A stretch of 64,000 nucleotides of DNA, from NCBI RefSeq assembly GCF_024273235.1, contig NZ_JANBVH010000019.1, positions 1-64,000 on the forward strand. The letters run 5' to 3'. Positions 45,608 through 53,561 of the stretch are shown here, one piece after another (position 1 is the stretch's first letter; the number at the start of each line of letters is the position of its first letter). The notes under the pieces are model-generated. The model ran no database searches. It was not told the DNA's origin and worked only from the letters and a program-made list of their open reading frames with translations. The DNA comes from Sphingomonas faeni. GTDB taxonomy: Bacteria > Pseudomonadota > Alphaproteobacteria > Sphingomonadales > Sphingomonadaceae. The position numbers were made by a program, and so were the translations under genes.

Positions 45608-45609
45608 CG

Positions 45610-45645
45610 TGTCTCTCCTGGGTAAACGCCCCCGCCCACAGGAGA
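45610..45645 (-). promoter_or_regulatory. Hairpin that covers the DUF305 ribosome binding site
   Basis: On the minus strand TCTCTCCTG pairs with CAGGAGAGA, a perfect nine-pair stem with an 18-base loop. The second arm is the Shine-Dalgarno sequence just before the ATG at 45607. This could hold back translation until the upstream region is opened; it is inference from sequence. Confidence 0.5.
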
Positions 45646-45666
45646 GATACGGGCGCGCGGACCGTA
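45644..45666 (-). terminator. Small hairpin after the membrane DUF305 gene
   Basis: GATACGG / CCGTATC with a nine-base loop, just after the stop at 45689. It may end or attenuate the upstream transcript; no U tract is seen. Confidence 0.4.
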
Positions 45667-45688
45667 TCCCTCACGCCCGTGATCGAAT

Positions 45689-46282
45689 TCAGCGGATCGG
45701 CTGAAGGGTATCAACTCCGACGCTCTCATCAGTTTCAGGCGGGGGAGGGGGAACCTGCTTGTCACGATAGGAGGGCAGGTCGGGCGCATTCGCAGGCGTA
45801 GGATTTGCCTCGAGCCTGGCAATGGCCCGCTTCATCTGCGTGATCTCACGAACCTGAGCATCGATGATTCCGTCCGCCAGCTTGCGAACCTCGGGGTCTT
45901 TGATGTGAGCGCGCTCGCTCGTCAGGATCGCGATCGAGTGGTGCGGGATCATGGCTTTCATCCAGCTCACGTCGTCCACCGTCTCCTGACTGCGGACGAG
46001 CCACAGCGCGAGCGCGAACACCACGATGCTACCCCCGATGATCGCGGCATTCGTCCGTTTGTTCTTGTACATCGACCACATGAAGAGGAGCATGATGATC
46101 GCCATCGTGGCGCCCATCACGAACGCCATCCAGAACCGTGTCTGACTGAATTCGATATGCCCGAGGGCATAGACGTTCACGTACATCAGCCCGAACATGA
46201 CAACGGTCGAGGTCGCCACCATTGCCGCGAAGCGACCATAGCCCATCCCCATGTTCATCTTGCCTTCGTGGTCATCCATCAT
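45689..46282 (-). CDS. DUF305 protein with membrane helices
   Basis: 197 residues. Three membrane helices in the first half (ATSTVVMFGLMYVNV, FVMGATMAIIMLLFMW, IGGSIVVFALALWLV), then a DUF305 domain with MKAMIPHHSIAILTSERA. Start at 46282 overlaps the PepSY stop (ATGA); a second ATG follows directly. It probably handles metal at the membrane surface. Confidence 0.85.
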   Translation of the reverse strand: MMDDHEGKMNMGMGYGRFAAMVATSTVVMFGLMYVNVYALGHIEFSQTRFWMAFVMGATMAIIMLLFMWSMYKNKRTNAAIIGGSIVVFALALWLVRSQETVDDVSWMKAMIPHHSIAILTSERAHIKDPEVRKLADGIIDAQVREITQMKRAIARLEANPTPANAPDLPSYRDKQVPPPPPETDESVGVDTLQPIR

Positions 46283-47028
46283 GCGACTCCCTGTCTGGAC
46301 ATATGCCCCCCGGCTTTGCGGCGCGCCCGTCTCGGCCAGCGCATGAAGAGAAGGATTGCGCCGGATACCGCAAAGACGAGACCGCCTGCGGCGAAAGCGT
46401 TGAGCCACGGCGTGTTGAACCGCTCGTGCTCCGTCCAATCCATGATGTGGAGACCCCAGAAGAAATCGTACAGCCGCCACGTTCCTGTCCGGACCGACGT
46501 GAGCCGTCCCGTCTCGGCCGCTACGTAGATGCGGGTGGCGTCATTGTCGGCGAACGTCGCACGCCAAGCGGGCAACGCCCCGCGATACTCGGTGCTGGGT
46601 CGGTCGACCCGCTCGATGGTGGGCGCGGGCAAACCATTCCCTCGATACGCCTTCTGAGCGATCGTCCCTGCGGCCTTGGCATCCAGTGGCGGGAGCGGCG
46701 CAGCCGTGCGCGCGTCCAGCAGACGGATGTGACCATCCGCCAGCTGCGCCTCGACGATCGGCCGCCCGAGCAGCATGCGGTGCTGAAGCTGTCGGACCGG
46801 CGCTCCGACCGACGCGAGCAAGGCAGGCAACGGTGCGAAGCCTTGGGTGCTCGACAGCGCCGGCTCGGCGTTCCGTTCGATCCGATGATCGCCGTGCACG
46901 GTGTCGATGGGGAGCAGGCTCATCACAAGGCCGCTGGTGAACCAGACGATCGCCTGCGCGCCGATCAGGAGAGCAAGCCAGCGGTGGATCTTGCTCGCTC
47001 CAAGGTGGAGGCGGAGCCGCGGGCTCAG
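46279..47028 (-). CDS. PepSY-domain membrane protein
   Basis: About 249 residues with N-terminal (LALLIGAQAIVWFTSGLVMS) and C-terminal (NAFAAGGLVFAVSGAILLFM) membrane helices around a PepSY-type periplasmic region; WGLHIMDWTEH is typical of PepSY reductase-like proteins. No ATG or GTG fits; a CTG at 47028 overlapping the copB stop is the best start, while the frame extends to 47124. The role in copper resistance is unclear. Confidence 0.7.
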   Translation of the reverse strand: MSPRLRLHLGASKIHRWLALLIGAQAIVWFTSGLVMSLLPIDTVHGDHRIERNAEPALSSTQGFAPLPALLASVGAPVRQLQHRMLLGRPIVEAQLADGHIRLLDARTAAPLPPLDAKAAGTIAQKAYRGNGLPAPTIERVDRPSTEYRGALPAWRATFADNDATRIYVAAETGRLTSVRTGTWRLYDFFWGLHIMDWTEHERFNTPWLNAFAAGGLVFAVSGAILLFMRWPRRARRKAGGHMSRQGVA

Positions 47029-48242
47029 AACCAGGTCCTCACGCCGGCGACGAAGCTGAAGCCCCCCGTGTCGTCGCCACGCGCCCGCGAGAAGCGCGCG
47101 GTGTCGCCGAACTGCCGTTCCCACGACACGCCGATATAGGGCGCGAACTCACGGCGGCCCTCGTAGCGAAGCCGCAAACCGGCCTCCAGGTCCGTCAGCC
47201 CGGAGCCGATCCCGTTATCCCGCACGTCCTGGGCCGCAAAGTTGGCCTCCACCCTAGGCTGGAGAACAAAGTAGTTGGTGATGCGCTGGTCGTAATAGCC
47301 CTCGGCGCGGGCGAGCACGTCCCCCTTGTCGGAGAGGAACAGCGCGCCCTCGACCTCGAATTGGTAGGGAGCCAGGCCTTCGATCCCGATCGTCGCATAG
47401 GTGCGCGACGGGTTCGGCTTGAAGTCGTAGCGGACGCCGGCCTGGAGGTTCCAGTAGGGATCGAGGGCGTGGCTGTAGAGCGCCTGCACCTCGGCGCTTT
47501 CCAGTGATTTGCCGAAGCTGCCTTCACCCTCAGACTTCAGCCACAACCGGTTGATGTCGCCTCCGACCCAAGCTTCGCCATCCCAGCGGTAGCCGTCGCG
47601 TCCCTTGCGGGCCTGATACTCCGCGAGATTGAAGAGCACCTGATAGTAGGTCATCCCGCCATGCTCGCGCCGCAGATCGTTTTCTCGCGAGCTGGCCATG
47701 GCATCCGCCCCCCAGACACGATCGGCGAGATGATCGCCGGGCGGCGCGGGAGCGGGCTTGTTGCCGGGAGGAAGGTCGGTCCCGACCCTGGCGCCTGCCT
47801 GACTACTACCCTCCATCGCCATACCGGGCATCGCGCTCATGTCATGCCCGGCATGCGGGTCCTGCCCCGCTGCTGCCGGAGAGCCCATGCCGGGCATGGC
47901 GGACATGTCGTGGCCGGCGTGCGGGTCCTGGGCGGGCGCGGCCTGCTGCCCGCCCATGTTCATTCCCTGCATCCCGCTCATGTCGTGACCGGCGTGCGGA
48001 TCGGCCGCCCGAGCCGGCGCGGTCGGCGCACGACGGGGGGCCGCACGCCGAACAGGGGCCTTCCGCTTGGCCGCGGGTTTCGCGGCTGCTTTCCGTGTGG
48101 GCGTGGGAGTCGCCTTGGCCGCGGGCTTTGCCGGCATGGTCATCCCCGGCATGTTGTGCATGGAATGATCCATGCTCTGCCCGAACACGGGGCTGGCGAC
48201 GACTGCCGAGGCGAGGCCGGCGAGAAGGAGCGACCGGTTCAC
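47025..48242 (-). CDS. copB: Copper resistance protein CopB
   Basis: 405 residues from a GTG overlapping the copA stop (GTGA). A signal peptide ends near SPVFGQ. The N-terminal third has three repeats of the type DPHAGHDMSGMQGM, rich in Met and His, and a lysine/alanine-rich linker. The C-terminal part is an outer-membrane beta-barrel of the CopB family, ending in F. It binds and holds copper at the outer membrane. Confidence 0.9.
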   Translation of the reverse strand: MNRSLLLAGLASAVVASPVFGQSMDHSMHNMPGMTMPAKPAAKATPTPTRKAAAKPAAKRKAPVRRAAPRRAPTAPARAADPHAGHDMSGMQGMNMGGQQAAPAQDPHAGHDMSAMPGMGSPAAAGQDPHAGHDMSAMPGMAMEGSSQAGARVGTDLPPGNKPAPAPPGDHLADRVWGADAMASSRENDLRREHGGMTYYQVLFNLAEYQARKGRDGYRWDGEAWVGGDINRLWLKSEGEGSFGKSLESAEVQALYSHALDPYWNLQAGVRYDFKPNPSRTYATIGIEGLAPYQFEVEGALFLSDKGDVLARAEGYYDQRITNYFVLQPRVEANFAAQDVRDNGIGSGLTDLEAGLRLRYEGRREFAPYIGVSWERQFGDTARFSRARGDDTGGFSFVAGVRTWF

Positions 48243-50215
48243 GCTGCCGCCTCCCCGGCCTTGCGGACCTGGACGACGCGCATCATGCCTGCGTGCATGT
48301 GGTAGAGCATGTGGCAGTGGAACGCCCAATCGCCTTCCTCGCCTGTCACGTCCCAGCTCACCGTGCCGCCTGGCTGGACCAGCACGGTATGCTTCCGGGG
48401 CGCATAGGCGCCTTTCCCTGTCACCAGGTCGAAGAAGTGACCGTGGATATGAATCGGATGGCCCATCATCGTGTCGTTGATGAGGGTGACGCGCACCCGC
48501 TCGCCGTGCAGCAGGGTGATCGGATCGGGGCTCTCCGACAGCTTCTCGCCATCGAAGCCCCACATGTACCGTTCCATGTTGCCGGTAAGGTGGAGCTTGA
48601 TCTCGCGCTCGGGTGCCCGCGTGTCGGGATTGCGGTCGAGCGCAACCAGATCGCGATAGGTGAGCACGCGGTGCCCGACGTTCTCCAGTCCCTGACCTGG
48701 CTCGCCGGTGCGATCGACGGGCATGGCCGAAATGGTCTGGACGCCTGGTCCCTTCTTCACGCTCGGGGCTTTCGAGAAGTCGCGCATGTTCATGCCGCCC
48801 ATGTCCATACCGGCCATCGGCTGCCCATCCGTCATGCCCGGCATGGCACGCGACCCGTGATCCATTCCGGCCATCGCGCCGCTCTGACCCTGCGGCGCGG
48901 TCATCCCGGCCATGGCGCCGGCAGCAGCGCCGGTCGCGCCATGGTTCATCTGGGAATGGTCCATGCCCTGCATCGAACCGGCACCCGCGCTCTGGCCCAT
49001 CGTGCTGTGGTCCATGCCCGCCATCGATCCAGCCTGCGCGCCCATTGCTCCGCTCCCCATGCCCTGCATGGAGCCGTGATCCATGGTGCTCATGTCATGG
49101 CCGCCCATGCCCATGTCCTTCATGGTCGCGAGCGGGCGCTTGCGCAGTGGTGGGACCTCGGCCGCCATGCCCTCGCGGGGTGCGAGCGTCGCGCGCGCCA
49201 TGCCGGACCGGTCGACGCTCTCGCCCACCAGCGTATAGGCGCGCATGTCGGGCGGCGTGACGACCGCGTCATAAGTCTCGGCCGGACCGAATTGGAACTC
49301 GTCAATCTCGATCGGGCGCACGTTCAACCCATCGGCCGCGACGATCGTCATCGGCAGGCCGGGGATGCGGACGTTGAAGGTCGTCATGGACGATGCGTTG
49401 ATGAAGCGGAGCCGCACCCGCTCACCCGGTCGGAACAGAGCGGTCCAATTGTCCTTGGGGCCATGGCCGTTAACCAGATAGGTGTAGGTCGAGGCGGTCA
49501 CGTCGGCGACATCGGCGGGGTCCATCCGCATCTTGCCCCACATTAGCCGCTCTTTCAGCGGCTGATCCTTACCGGCCAGCAGCCCGCCCAAGGTCTGGCG
49601 CTGACGGTTGAAATAGCCCGACTCCTTCTTGAGGCGGTCGAACAGGTAGTGCGGGTGTTGGAAGCTGTGATCGGACAGCACGATGACGTGCTCGCGATCG
49701 AACTGCACCGGGTCGGGGTCCTTGGGGTCGATCAGGATCGGGCCGTAGTGTCCCTCTTGCTCCTGAAGCCCCGAGTGGCTGTGATACCAGTAGGTGCCGT
49801 TCTGGATGATCGGGAACTCGTAGGTGAAGGTCGAGCGCGCGGGGATGCCCGGGAAGTTGATGCCGGGCACACCGTCCATCTGGAAGGGCACCAACAGCCC
49901 GTGCCAGTGGATTGACGTCTCTTCGTCCAGCTCGTTCACGACGTGGAGGCGCACGTTCTGCCCCTCGCGCAGGCGGATGAGCGGGGCGGGTACGGTGCCG
50001 TTGATGCCGATGGCATGGCTCTGCCGCCCGTCGATCATCATCATCTGATGCGCGACCTTCAGCGTGATGTCGTCGCCCGACACGGTCGGCAATGGCTTGG
50101 CGATCCCCGCGGACACTGGCTGCGCCCACGCCGGCATGTAGGCCGACAATGCAAGGCCGCTTCCGGCTAGGGTGGCACCGCGCAGCACTTGGCGGCGGTC
50201 GAGAACGCGCGACAT
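48239..50215 (-). CDS. copA: Multicopper oxidase CopA
   Basis: 658 residues. Tat signal DRRQVLRGATLAGSG. Copper sites: SIHWHG (103-106), WYHSHSG (143-149), HPIHIHGHFF and HCHMLYHMHAGM. Between the last two cupredoxin domains there is a long Met/His-rich insertion (about residues 365-480) with repeats like MAGMDHSTMG and MQGMDHSQMN. It oxidises Cu(I) to less toxic Cu(II) in the periplasm. Confidence 0.93.
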   Translation of the reverse strand: MSRVLDRRQVLRGATLAGSGLALSAYMPAWAQPVSAGIAKPLPTVSGDDITLKVAHQMMMIDGRQSHAIGINGTVPAPLIRLREGQNVRLHVVNELDEETSIHWHGLLVPFQMDGVPGINFPGIPARSTFTYEFPIIQNGTYWYHSHSGLQEQEGHYGPILIDPKDPDPVQFDREHVIVLSDHSFQHPHYLFDRLKKESGYFNRQRQTLGGLLAGKDQPLKERLMWGKMRMDPADVADVTASTYTYLVNGHGPKDNWTALFRPGERVRLRFINASSMTTFNVRIPGLPMTIVAADGLNVRPIEIDEFQFGPAETYDAVVTPPDMRAYTLVGESVDRSGMARATLAPREGMAAEVPPLRKRPLATMKDMGMGGHDMSTMDHGSMQGMGSGAMGAQAGSMAGMDHSTMGQSAGAGSMQGMDHSQMNHGATGAAAGAMAGMTAPQGQSGAMAGMDHGSRAMPGMTDGQPMAGMDMGGMNMRDFSKAPSVKKGPGVQTISAMPVDRTGEPGQGLENVGHRVLTYRDLVALDRNPDTRAPEREIKLHLTGNMERYMWGFDGEKLSESPDPITLLHGERVRVTLINDTMMGHPIHIHGHFFDLVTGKGAYAPRKHTVLVQPGGTVSWDVTGEEGDWAFHCHMLYHMHAGMMRVVQVRKAGEAAA

Positions 50216-50261
50216 GAAAGCTCCTCGAAGGGTGGGCCGCTACCGGCCCGTCTTAATCCTT

Positions 50262-50855
50262 CTACGCGTCCCGCGCGGCCATCCCTTGTTCGGCGCTCAA
50301 CTTTTCGAGGAGGCGCGAACGGGCACGGTAAAGGCGGGTTTCGACAGCCTTCTGGCTGATCCCCAACACCTCGGCGGTTTCGGCTTGGCTTAAACCTTCG
50401 ATAGTGCGCAGCACCAGCGCTTCCTTGAGGTTCATGGGCAGGGTCGAAATGGCACCTGTCACCCGGTCCAACTCCTGGCGGTCGGCTGCGCCGTCGTCGA
50501 CCGCAACCCGATCGTCCACCACAGCTTCGGCGCGGCGATCGATGGGAACCGCAAAGGAGAAGAACCGGCGCACCGTGCGCTTTCGCGCCCAGTCACGGCA
50601 CTTGTTGATCGCGATCGTCGAAAGCCACGCCTTCATGGCGCGCTGTCCGTCGTAGCGCGGGAGAGCCTGGTGTGCGGCGACGAACGTCTCCTGCACCAGG
50701 TCGAGCGCCTCGTCCGGTTCGCCGACGCAAGCCCGCGCGAGCCGGAACACCGGCTGTTGGTAGCGCCGCACGATTTCGGCAAAAGCGGCCTGCCGACCGG
50801 CAATGCTGAGCGTCGCCAGCTCGCCATCGGACAGCGTGGTCCAATCGAGGCTCAC
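50262..50855 (-). CDS. ECF sigma factor, CnrH-like position
   Basis: 197 residues from a GTG at 50855 that overlaps the sensor gene's stop. Region 2 is seen as EALDLVQETFVAAHQALPRY, and KAWLSTIAINKCRDWARK ends it. Region 4 has LSQAETAEVLGISQKAVETR. With the two genes before it, it makes an anti-sigma / sensor / sigma trio in the order of cnrYXH. It probably transcribes this operon and the copper genes behind it. Confidence 0.88.
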   Translation of the reverse strand: MSLDWTTLSDGELATLSIAGRQAAFAEIVRRYQQPVFRLARACVGEPDEALDLVQETFVAAHQALPRYDGQRAMKAWLSTIAINKCRDWARKRTVRRFFSFAVPIDRRAEAVVDDRVAVDDGAADRQELDRVTGAISTLPMNLKEALVLRTIEGLSQAETAEVLGISQKAVETRLYRARSRLLEKLSAEQGMAARDA

Positions 50856-51292
50856 CCCTGGCCGTCGGTGAGCGCCTTCACCACCGCAGCATCGAATTGG
50901 GAGGTCTGATCGGCTCGCAGAAGCTGCCGCATGGCGAAGATGTGCGCCAACGTAGCCTTCTGCAGCTCGCCCATCGCGGCATGGCTCTGATCGACCGCGG
51001 CCGTGACCCGCGGGCCGTTGCCGTGCTCGGCCTCGATCGCCTCGGCGAGCCGGGCATTGGTCGCGCGCAACTCCAGCTCGAGAGCGCGCCGTTGCACCGC
51101 GAACCGGTCCTCCAGAACCTTCAGCTTTGCCTGCTGATCGGCATCGAGCGCGAGCTTGTGGTGCAGGACCTCGTGCAGCGCGGCACCCGGCTGCTTGGGA
51201 TGGGGCAACAGCGCACGTCCGACGAACACGCCCCCGATCGCCGCGACAAAGGCGAGGACGACACACAGAACGACGCGCTTGGTCGAGGTCAT
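50852..51292 (-). CDS. Periplasmic metal sensor, CnrX/Spy-like
   Basis: 146 residues with an N-terminal membrane anchor (VVLCVVLAFVAAIGGVFVG). The rest is helical, with LHEVLHHKLALDADQQAKLK, typical of CnrX and CpxP/Spy-type metal sensors. It would sense copper or another metal in the periplasm and pass the signal to the small anti-sigma protein. Confidence 0.8.
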   Translation of the reverse strand: MTSTKRVVLCVVLAFVAAIGGVFVGRALLPHPKQPGAALHEVLHHKLALDADQQAKLKVLEDRFAVQRRALELELRATNARLAEAIEAEHGNGPRVTAAVDQSHAAMGELQKATLAHIFAMRQLLRADQTSQFDAAVVKALTDGQG

Positions 51293-51570
51293 GGCTCGCC
51301 GATCAGCAAAGTTGAGGGTGCGAGCGGCGAAGCCCCACCGAGCGGTGCGAGCGACACCGCGGGGCTCGCGGTCGCCGGCAATTCGGCGCCGATCATGCCG
51401 ATCGCCAATGCCGCGACCGCCACCACACCAATGCCGAGCCCGGCCTGCCGCACGACCGGCCGGGTGCCAATGCGCGCGAGAACACGTGCTTCGACGTCGT
51501 CCAGAGCGGCCGGAACAGGTGCTCCCGCCAACCTCGCCAACGCTCTGTCCAGATCATCCATGTTTTCCAC
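51289..51570 (-). CDS. Small anti-sigma-like membrane protein, CnrY-like position
   Basis: 93 residues. An N-terminal cytoplasmic part (MDDLDRALARLAGAPVP, with DVEARVLARIG) and one membrane helix (GIGVVAVAALAIGMIG). Size, topology and gene order fit a CnrY-type anti-sigma factor. Similarity at sequence level is weak. First gene of the long copper run. Confidence 0.7.
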   Translation of the reverse strand: MENMDDLDRALARLAGAPVPAALDDVEARVLARIGTRPVVRQAGLGIGVVAVAALAIGMIGAELPATASPAVSLAPLGGASPLAPSTLLIGEP

Positions 51571-51610
51571 TCCGCCCCTCTAACACTGGTTACGCAGCGC
51601 TGCCCATCAT

Positions 51611-51631
51611 CCCTCATCGCTAGCGTGAGGG
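51611..51631. promoter_or_regulatory. Near-palindrome between divergent anti-sigma and copC genes
   Basis: CCCTCA-T-CGC-TA-GCG-TGAGGG, a dyad with one extra base. It lies between two divergent operons and may be an operator; no regulator can be named. Confidence 0.4.
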
Positions 51632-51680
51632 GTGCGCACCTGCGCCGCGTAGAATGGACAGAACACCACGGAGTAACCTC

Positions 51681-52052
51681 ATGCGTCGCGCCCTAGTCCC
51701 TGCCGCCCTTGCCATTCTCGGGCTCGCCAGCGCCGCCCAGGCTCACCCTAAGTTGCTGTCCGCCTCACCGGCGCCGAACGCGACGGTCGCCAAGCCCGCG
51801 CGTCTCGCGCTTCGGTTCAGCGAAAAGCTGATGCCGAAGTTCTCGGGCGCGGATCTGATAATGACCGCGCATCGGGGCACCGCGCACCCGCCTATGAAGG
51901 TTGCGACTGCGGCTGGGGTCGCGGAGGATGGCCGCACGCTCGTCGTCACGCCCAAGGGGCCGCTCGCACCGGGCCGCTACAGCGTCGCGTGGCACGTGGT
52001 TTCCGGCGACACGCACCGGGTGGCCGGCAACTTCGCCTTCGCGGTCAAGTAA
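51681..52052 (+). CDS. copC: Copper-binding protein CopC
   Basis: 123 residues from the ATG at 51681 (GGAG before it). A signal peptide ends AQAHPKLL, so the mature protein starts with the conserved histidine that binds Cu(II). SGDTHRVAGNFAF with the second copper histidine is at the end. A soluble periplasmic copper carrier. Confidence 0.9.
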   Translation: MRRALVPAALAILGLASAAQAHPKLLSASPAPNATVAKPARLALRFSEKLMPKFSGADLIMTAHRGTAHPPMKVATAAGVAEDGRTLVVTPKGPLAPGRYSVAWHVVSGDTHRVAGNFAFAVK

Positions 52053-52054
52053 CG

Positions 52055-52984
52055 GTGGACACCGACTGGCCGCTGATCGCGGTCCGCTTCGCGCTCTATG
52101 CGACACTGAGCGGGCTGTTCGGCCTGTCGGCTTTCAGTCTCTATGGCCTCAAGGCCCGCGAGCGCGCCGATGCGCTCGCACTGCGGCCCTGGCTCGTCGG
52201 AAGCGGCCTGCTCGGCCTCCTGTTCTCCGGGATCGGCCTCGCGCTGCTCGCGGCTGCGATGGCCGGGGCGCCGCTCTGGCCGGTCGATCAGGAGGCGGTC
52301 GGGATGCTCCTCTCCGGGTCCGCGACGGGCACCGCGTGGGAAGCGCGCGTGGCTGCGCTCGTGGTGGCCTCGATCGCGGCCCTCGTGGCGGCCGGTCGCG
52401 CGGCTCTGCTCGGCCTAGTGGCGTTCGCTGCGGGCGTGGCGCTCGCCACGCTTGCTTGGGCAGGGCACGGCGCGATGGACGAGGGCGCAGTCGGCTGGGT
52501 GCATCTGGGCGCGGACATTCTCCACCTGCTCGCTGGCGGGGCCTGGGCCGGAGCCCTGCTCGGGCTCGTGCTTCTCGTCGCTCGGCCGGCCGGTCGCGTC
52601 GACGCCGCCCATCTGACCCTGACGCACCGCGCACTGCACGGGTTTGGCTTGGTGGGCACGATAATGGTCGGCACGATTGCCGTCACCGGGATCGTCAATG
52701 CCTGGTTGCTGGTCGGCGTTGCCAATCTGCCGAACCTCGCCGCTACGGTCTACGGCCAGCTTCTGATCGCCAAGCTCGTCCTCTTCGGCGCGATGCTCAC
52801 GCTTGCGTCGTTCAACCGCTTTCGGCTTACGCCGGCGTTCGAGCGCTCGATCACCGCGGTCGATCATCATGGCGCGCTTCGCGGCCTGCGGCGCAGCCTC
52901 GCAGTTGAGGCGAGCTGCGCGGTGGCGATCCTGGCGCTCGTCGCATGGCTGGGAACACTCGAACCGCCCGCTTCGGCGATGTGA
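52055..52984 (+). CDS. copD: Copper resistance membrane protein CopD
   Basis: 309 residues from a GTG two bases after copC. Eight membrane helices; conserved HLGADILHLLAGGAWAGAL and FNRFRLTP segments match CopD. With CopC it is thought to take copper into the cytoplasm. Confidence 0.88.
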   Translation: MDTDWPLIAVRFALYATLSGLFGLSAFSLYGLKARERADALALRPWLVGSGLLGLLFSGIGLALLAAAMAGAPLWPVDQEAVGMLLSGSATGTAWEARVAALVVASIAALVAAGRAALLGLVAFAAGVALATLAWAGHGAMDEGAVGWVHLGADILHLLAGGAWAGALLGLVLLVARPAGRVDAAHLTLTHRALHGFGLVGTIMVGTIAVTGIVNAWLLVGVANLPNLAATVYGQLLIAKLVLFGAMLTLASFNRFRLTPAFERSITAVDHHGALRGLRRSLAVEASCAVAILALVAWLGTLEPPASAM

Positions 52985-52986
52985 GG

Positions 52987-53011
52987 GGCGGGCGGCCTAA
53001 TGCCGCCCGCC
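52987..53011. terminator. Bidirectional hairpin between copD and csp
   Basis: A perfect ten-pair stem GGCGGGCGGC / GCCGCCCGCC with a five-base loop CTAAT, between convergent genes. No U tract, but very stable. Confidence 0.65.
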
Positions 53012-53018
53012 TCGCCGC

Positions 53019-53351
53019 TCAGGCGGCCATCTTCTCGCATTCCTCGGCGCAACGGTTACAGGCCGCGACGCAATCCTCCATGCCGGCGAGCCCTTCGCAA
53101 CTCGCCGCGCACGCCCGGCAAATCTCGGCGCACTCGCGGCAGATATGACGATGGTGTTCGGACTTGCGGGCCATGAAGTCGATCGCGACTGCGCAAATCT
53201 GCGCGCAATCGGCCATAATTTTCATGTGCTGCGGCTCGGCGTGCTTCCCACCTGCCTCAAGGCAGTGGTTCATCGCCATATAAAGACAGGTGATATGGCA
53301 TTCGTGGCAGGCGTCCATGCACGCCTTCATCGCCGGGTCCATCTGATGCAT
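53019..53351 (-). CDS. Four-helix-bundle copper storage protein (Csp-like)
   Basis: 110 residues with 16 cysteines in helical spacing, for example KACMDACHECHITC and CRECAEICRACAASC. No signal peptide, so cytosolic like Csp3. These proteins store many Cu(I) ions in the core of a four-helix bundle. It lies back to back with the copper ATPase operon. Confidence 0.9.
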   Translation of the reverse strand: MHQMDPAMKACMDACHECHITCLYMAMNHCLEAGGKHAEPQHMKIMADCAQICAVAIDFMARKSEHHRHICRECAEICRACAASCEGLAGMEDCVAACNRCAEECEKMAA

Positions 53352-53506
53352 CAGTCATTCTCCGTCTTATCCCCGCCTTAAAGGGGATACGCGCCAGATC
53401 GCATTTTCCCTCGCCTGCTTGGCCCTTTTCGAGGGGCAACGCCTTCGGCCGCGTAGCTCATATTAGGCGGCTTGGGCGCACTGTCGCGGGTTAAGCTCGA
53501 TCGGCC

Positions 53507-53537
53507 TTGACCCTGACACGGTGTCAGACCCTACATG
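53507..53537 (+). promoter_or_regulatory. CueR-type promoter of the copper ATPase
   Basis: TTGACC, 19-base spacer, TACATG. The dyad CTGACAC-G-GTGTCAG is centred in the spacer, in the same register as the other MerR-type sites. The cueR-like gene at the end of this operon is the likely regulator. Confidence 0.85.
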
Positions 53538-53561
53538 CCTTCGGGTCGAAGGAGTTACGCC

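Noticed and set aside
47820..48000. Repeats in copB and copA coding for Met/His segments, considered as DNA repeats
   Set aside because: They are in frame and encode metal-binding peptides, so protein-level selection explains them.
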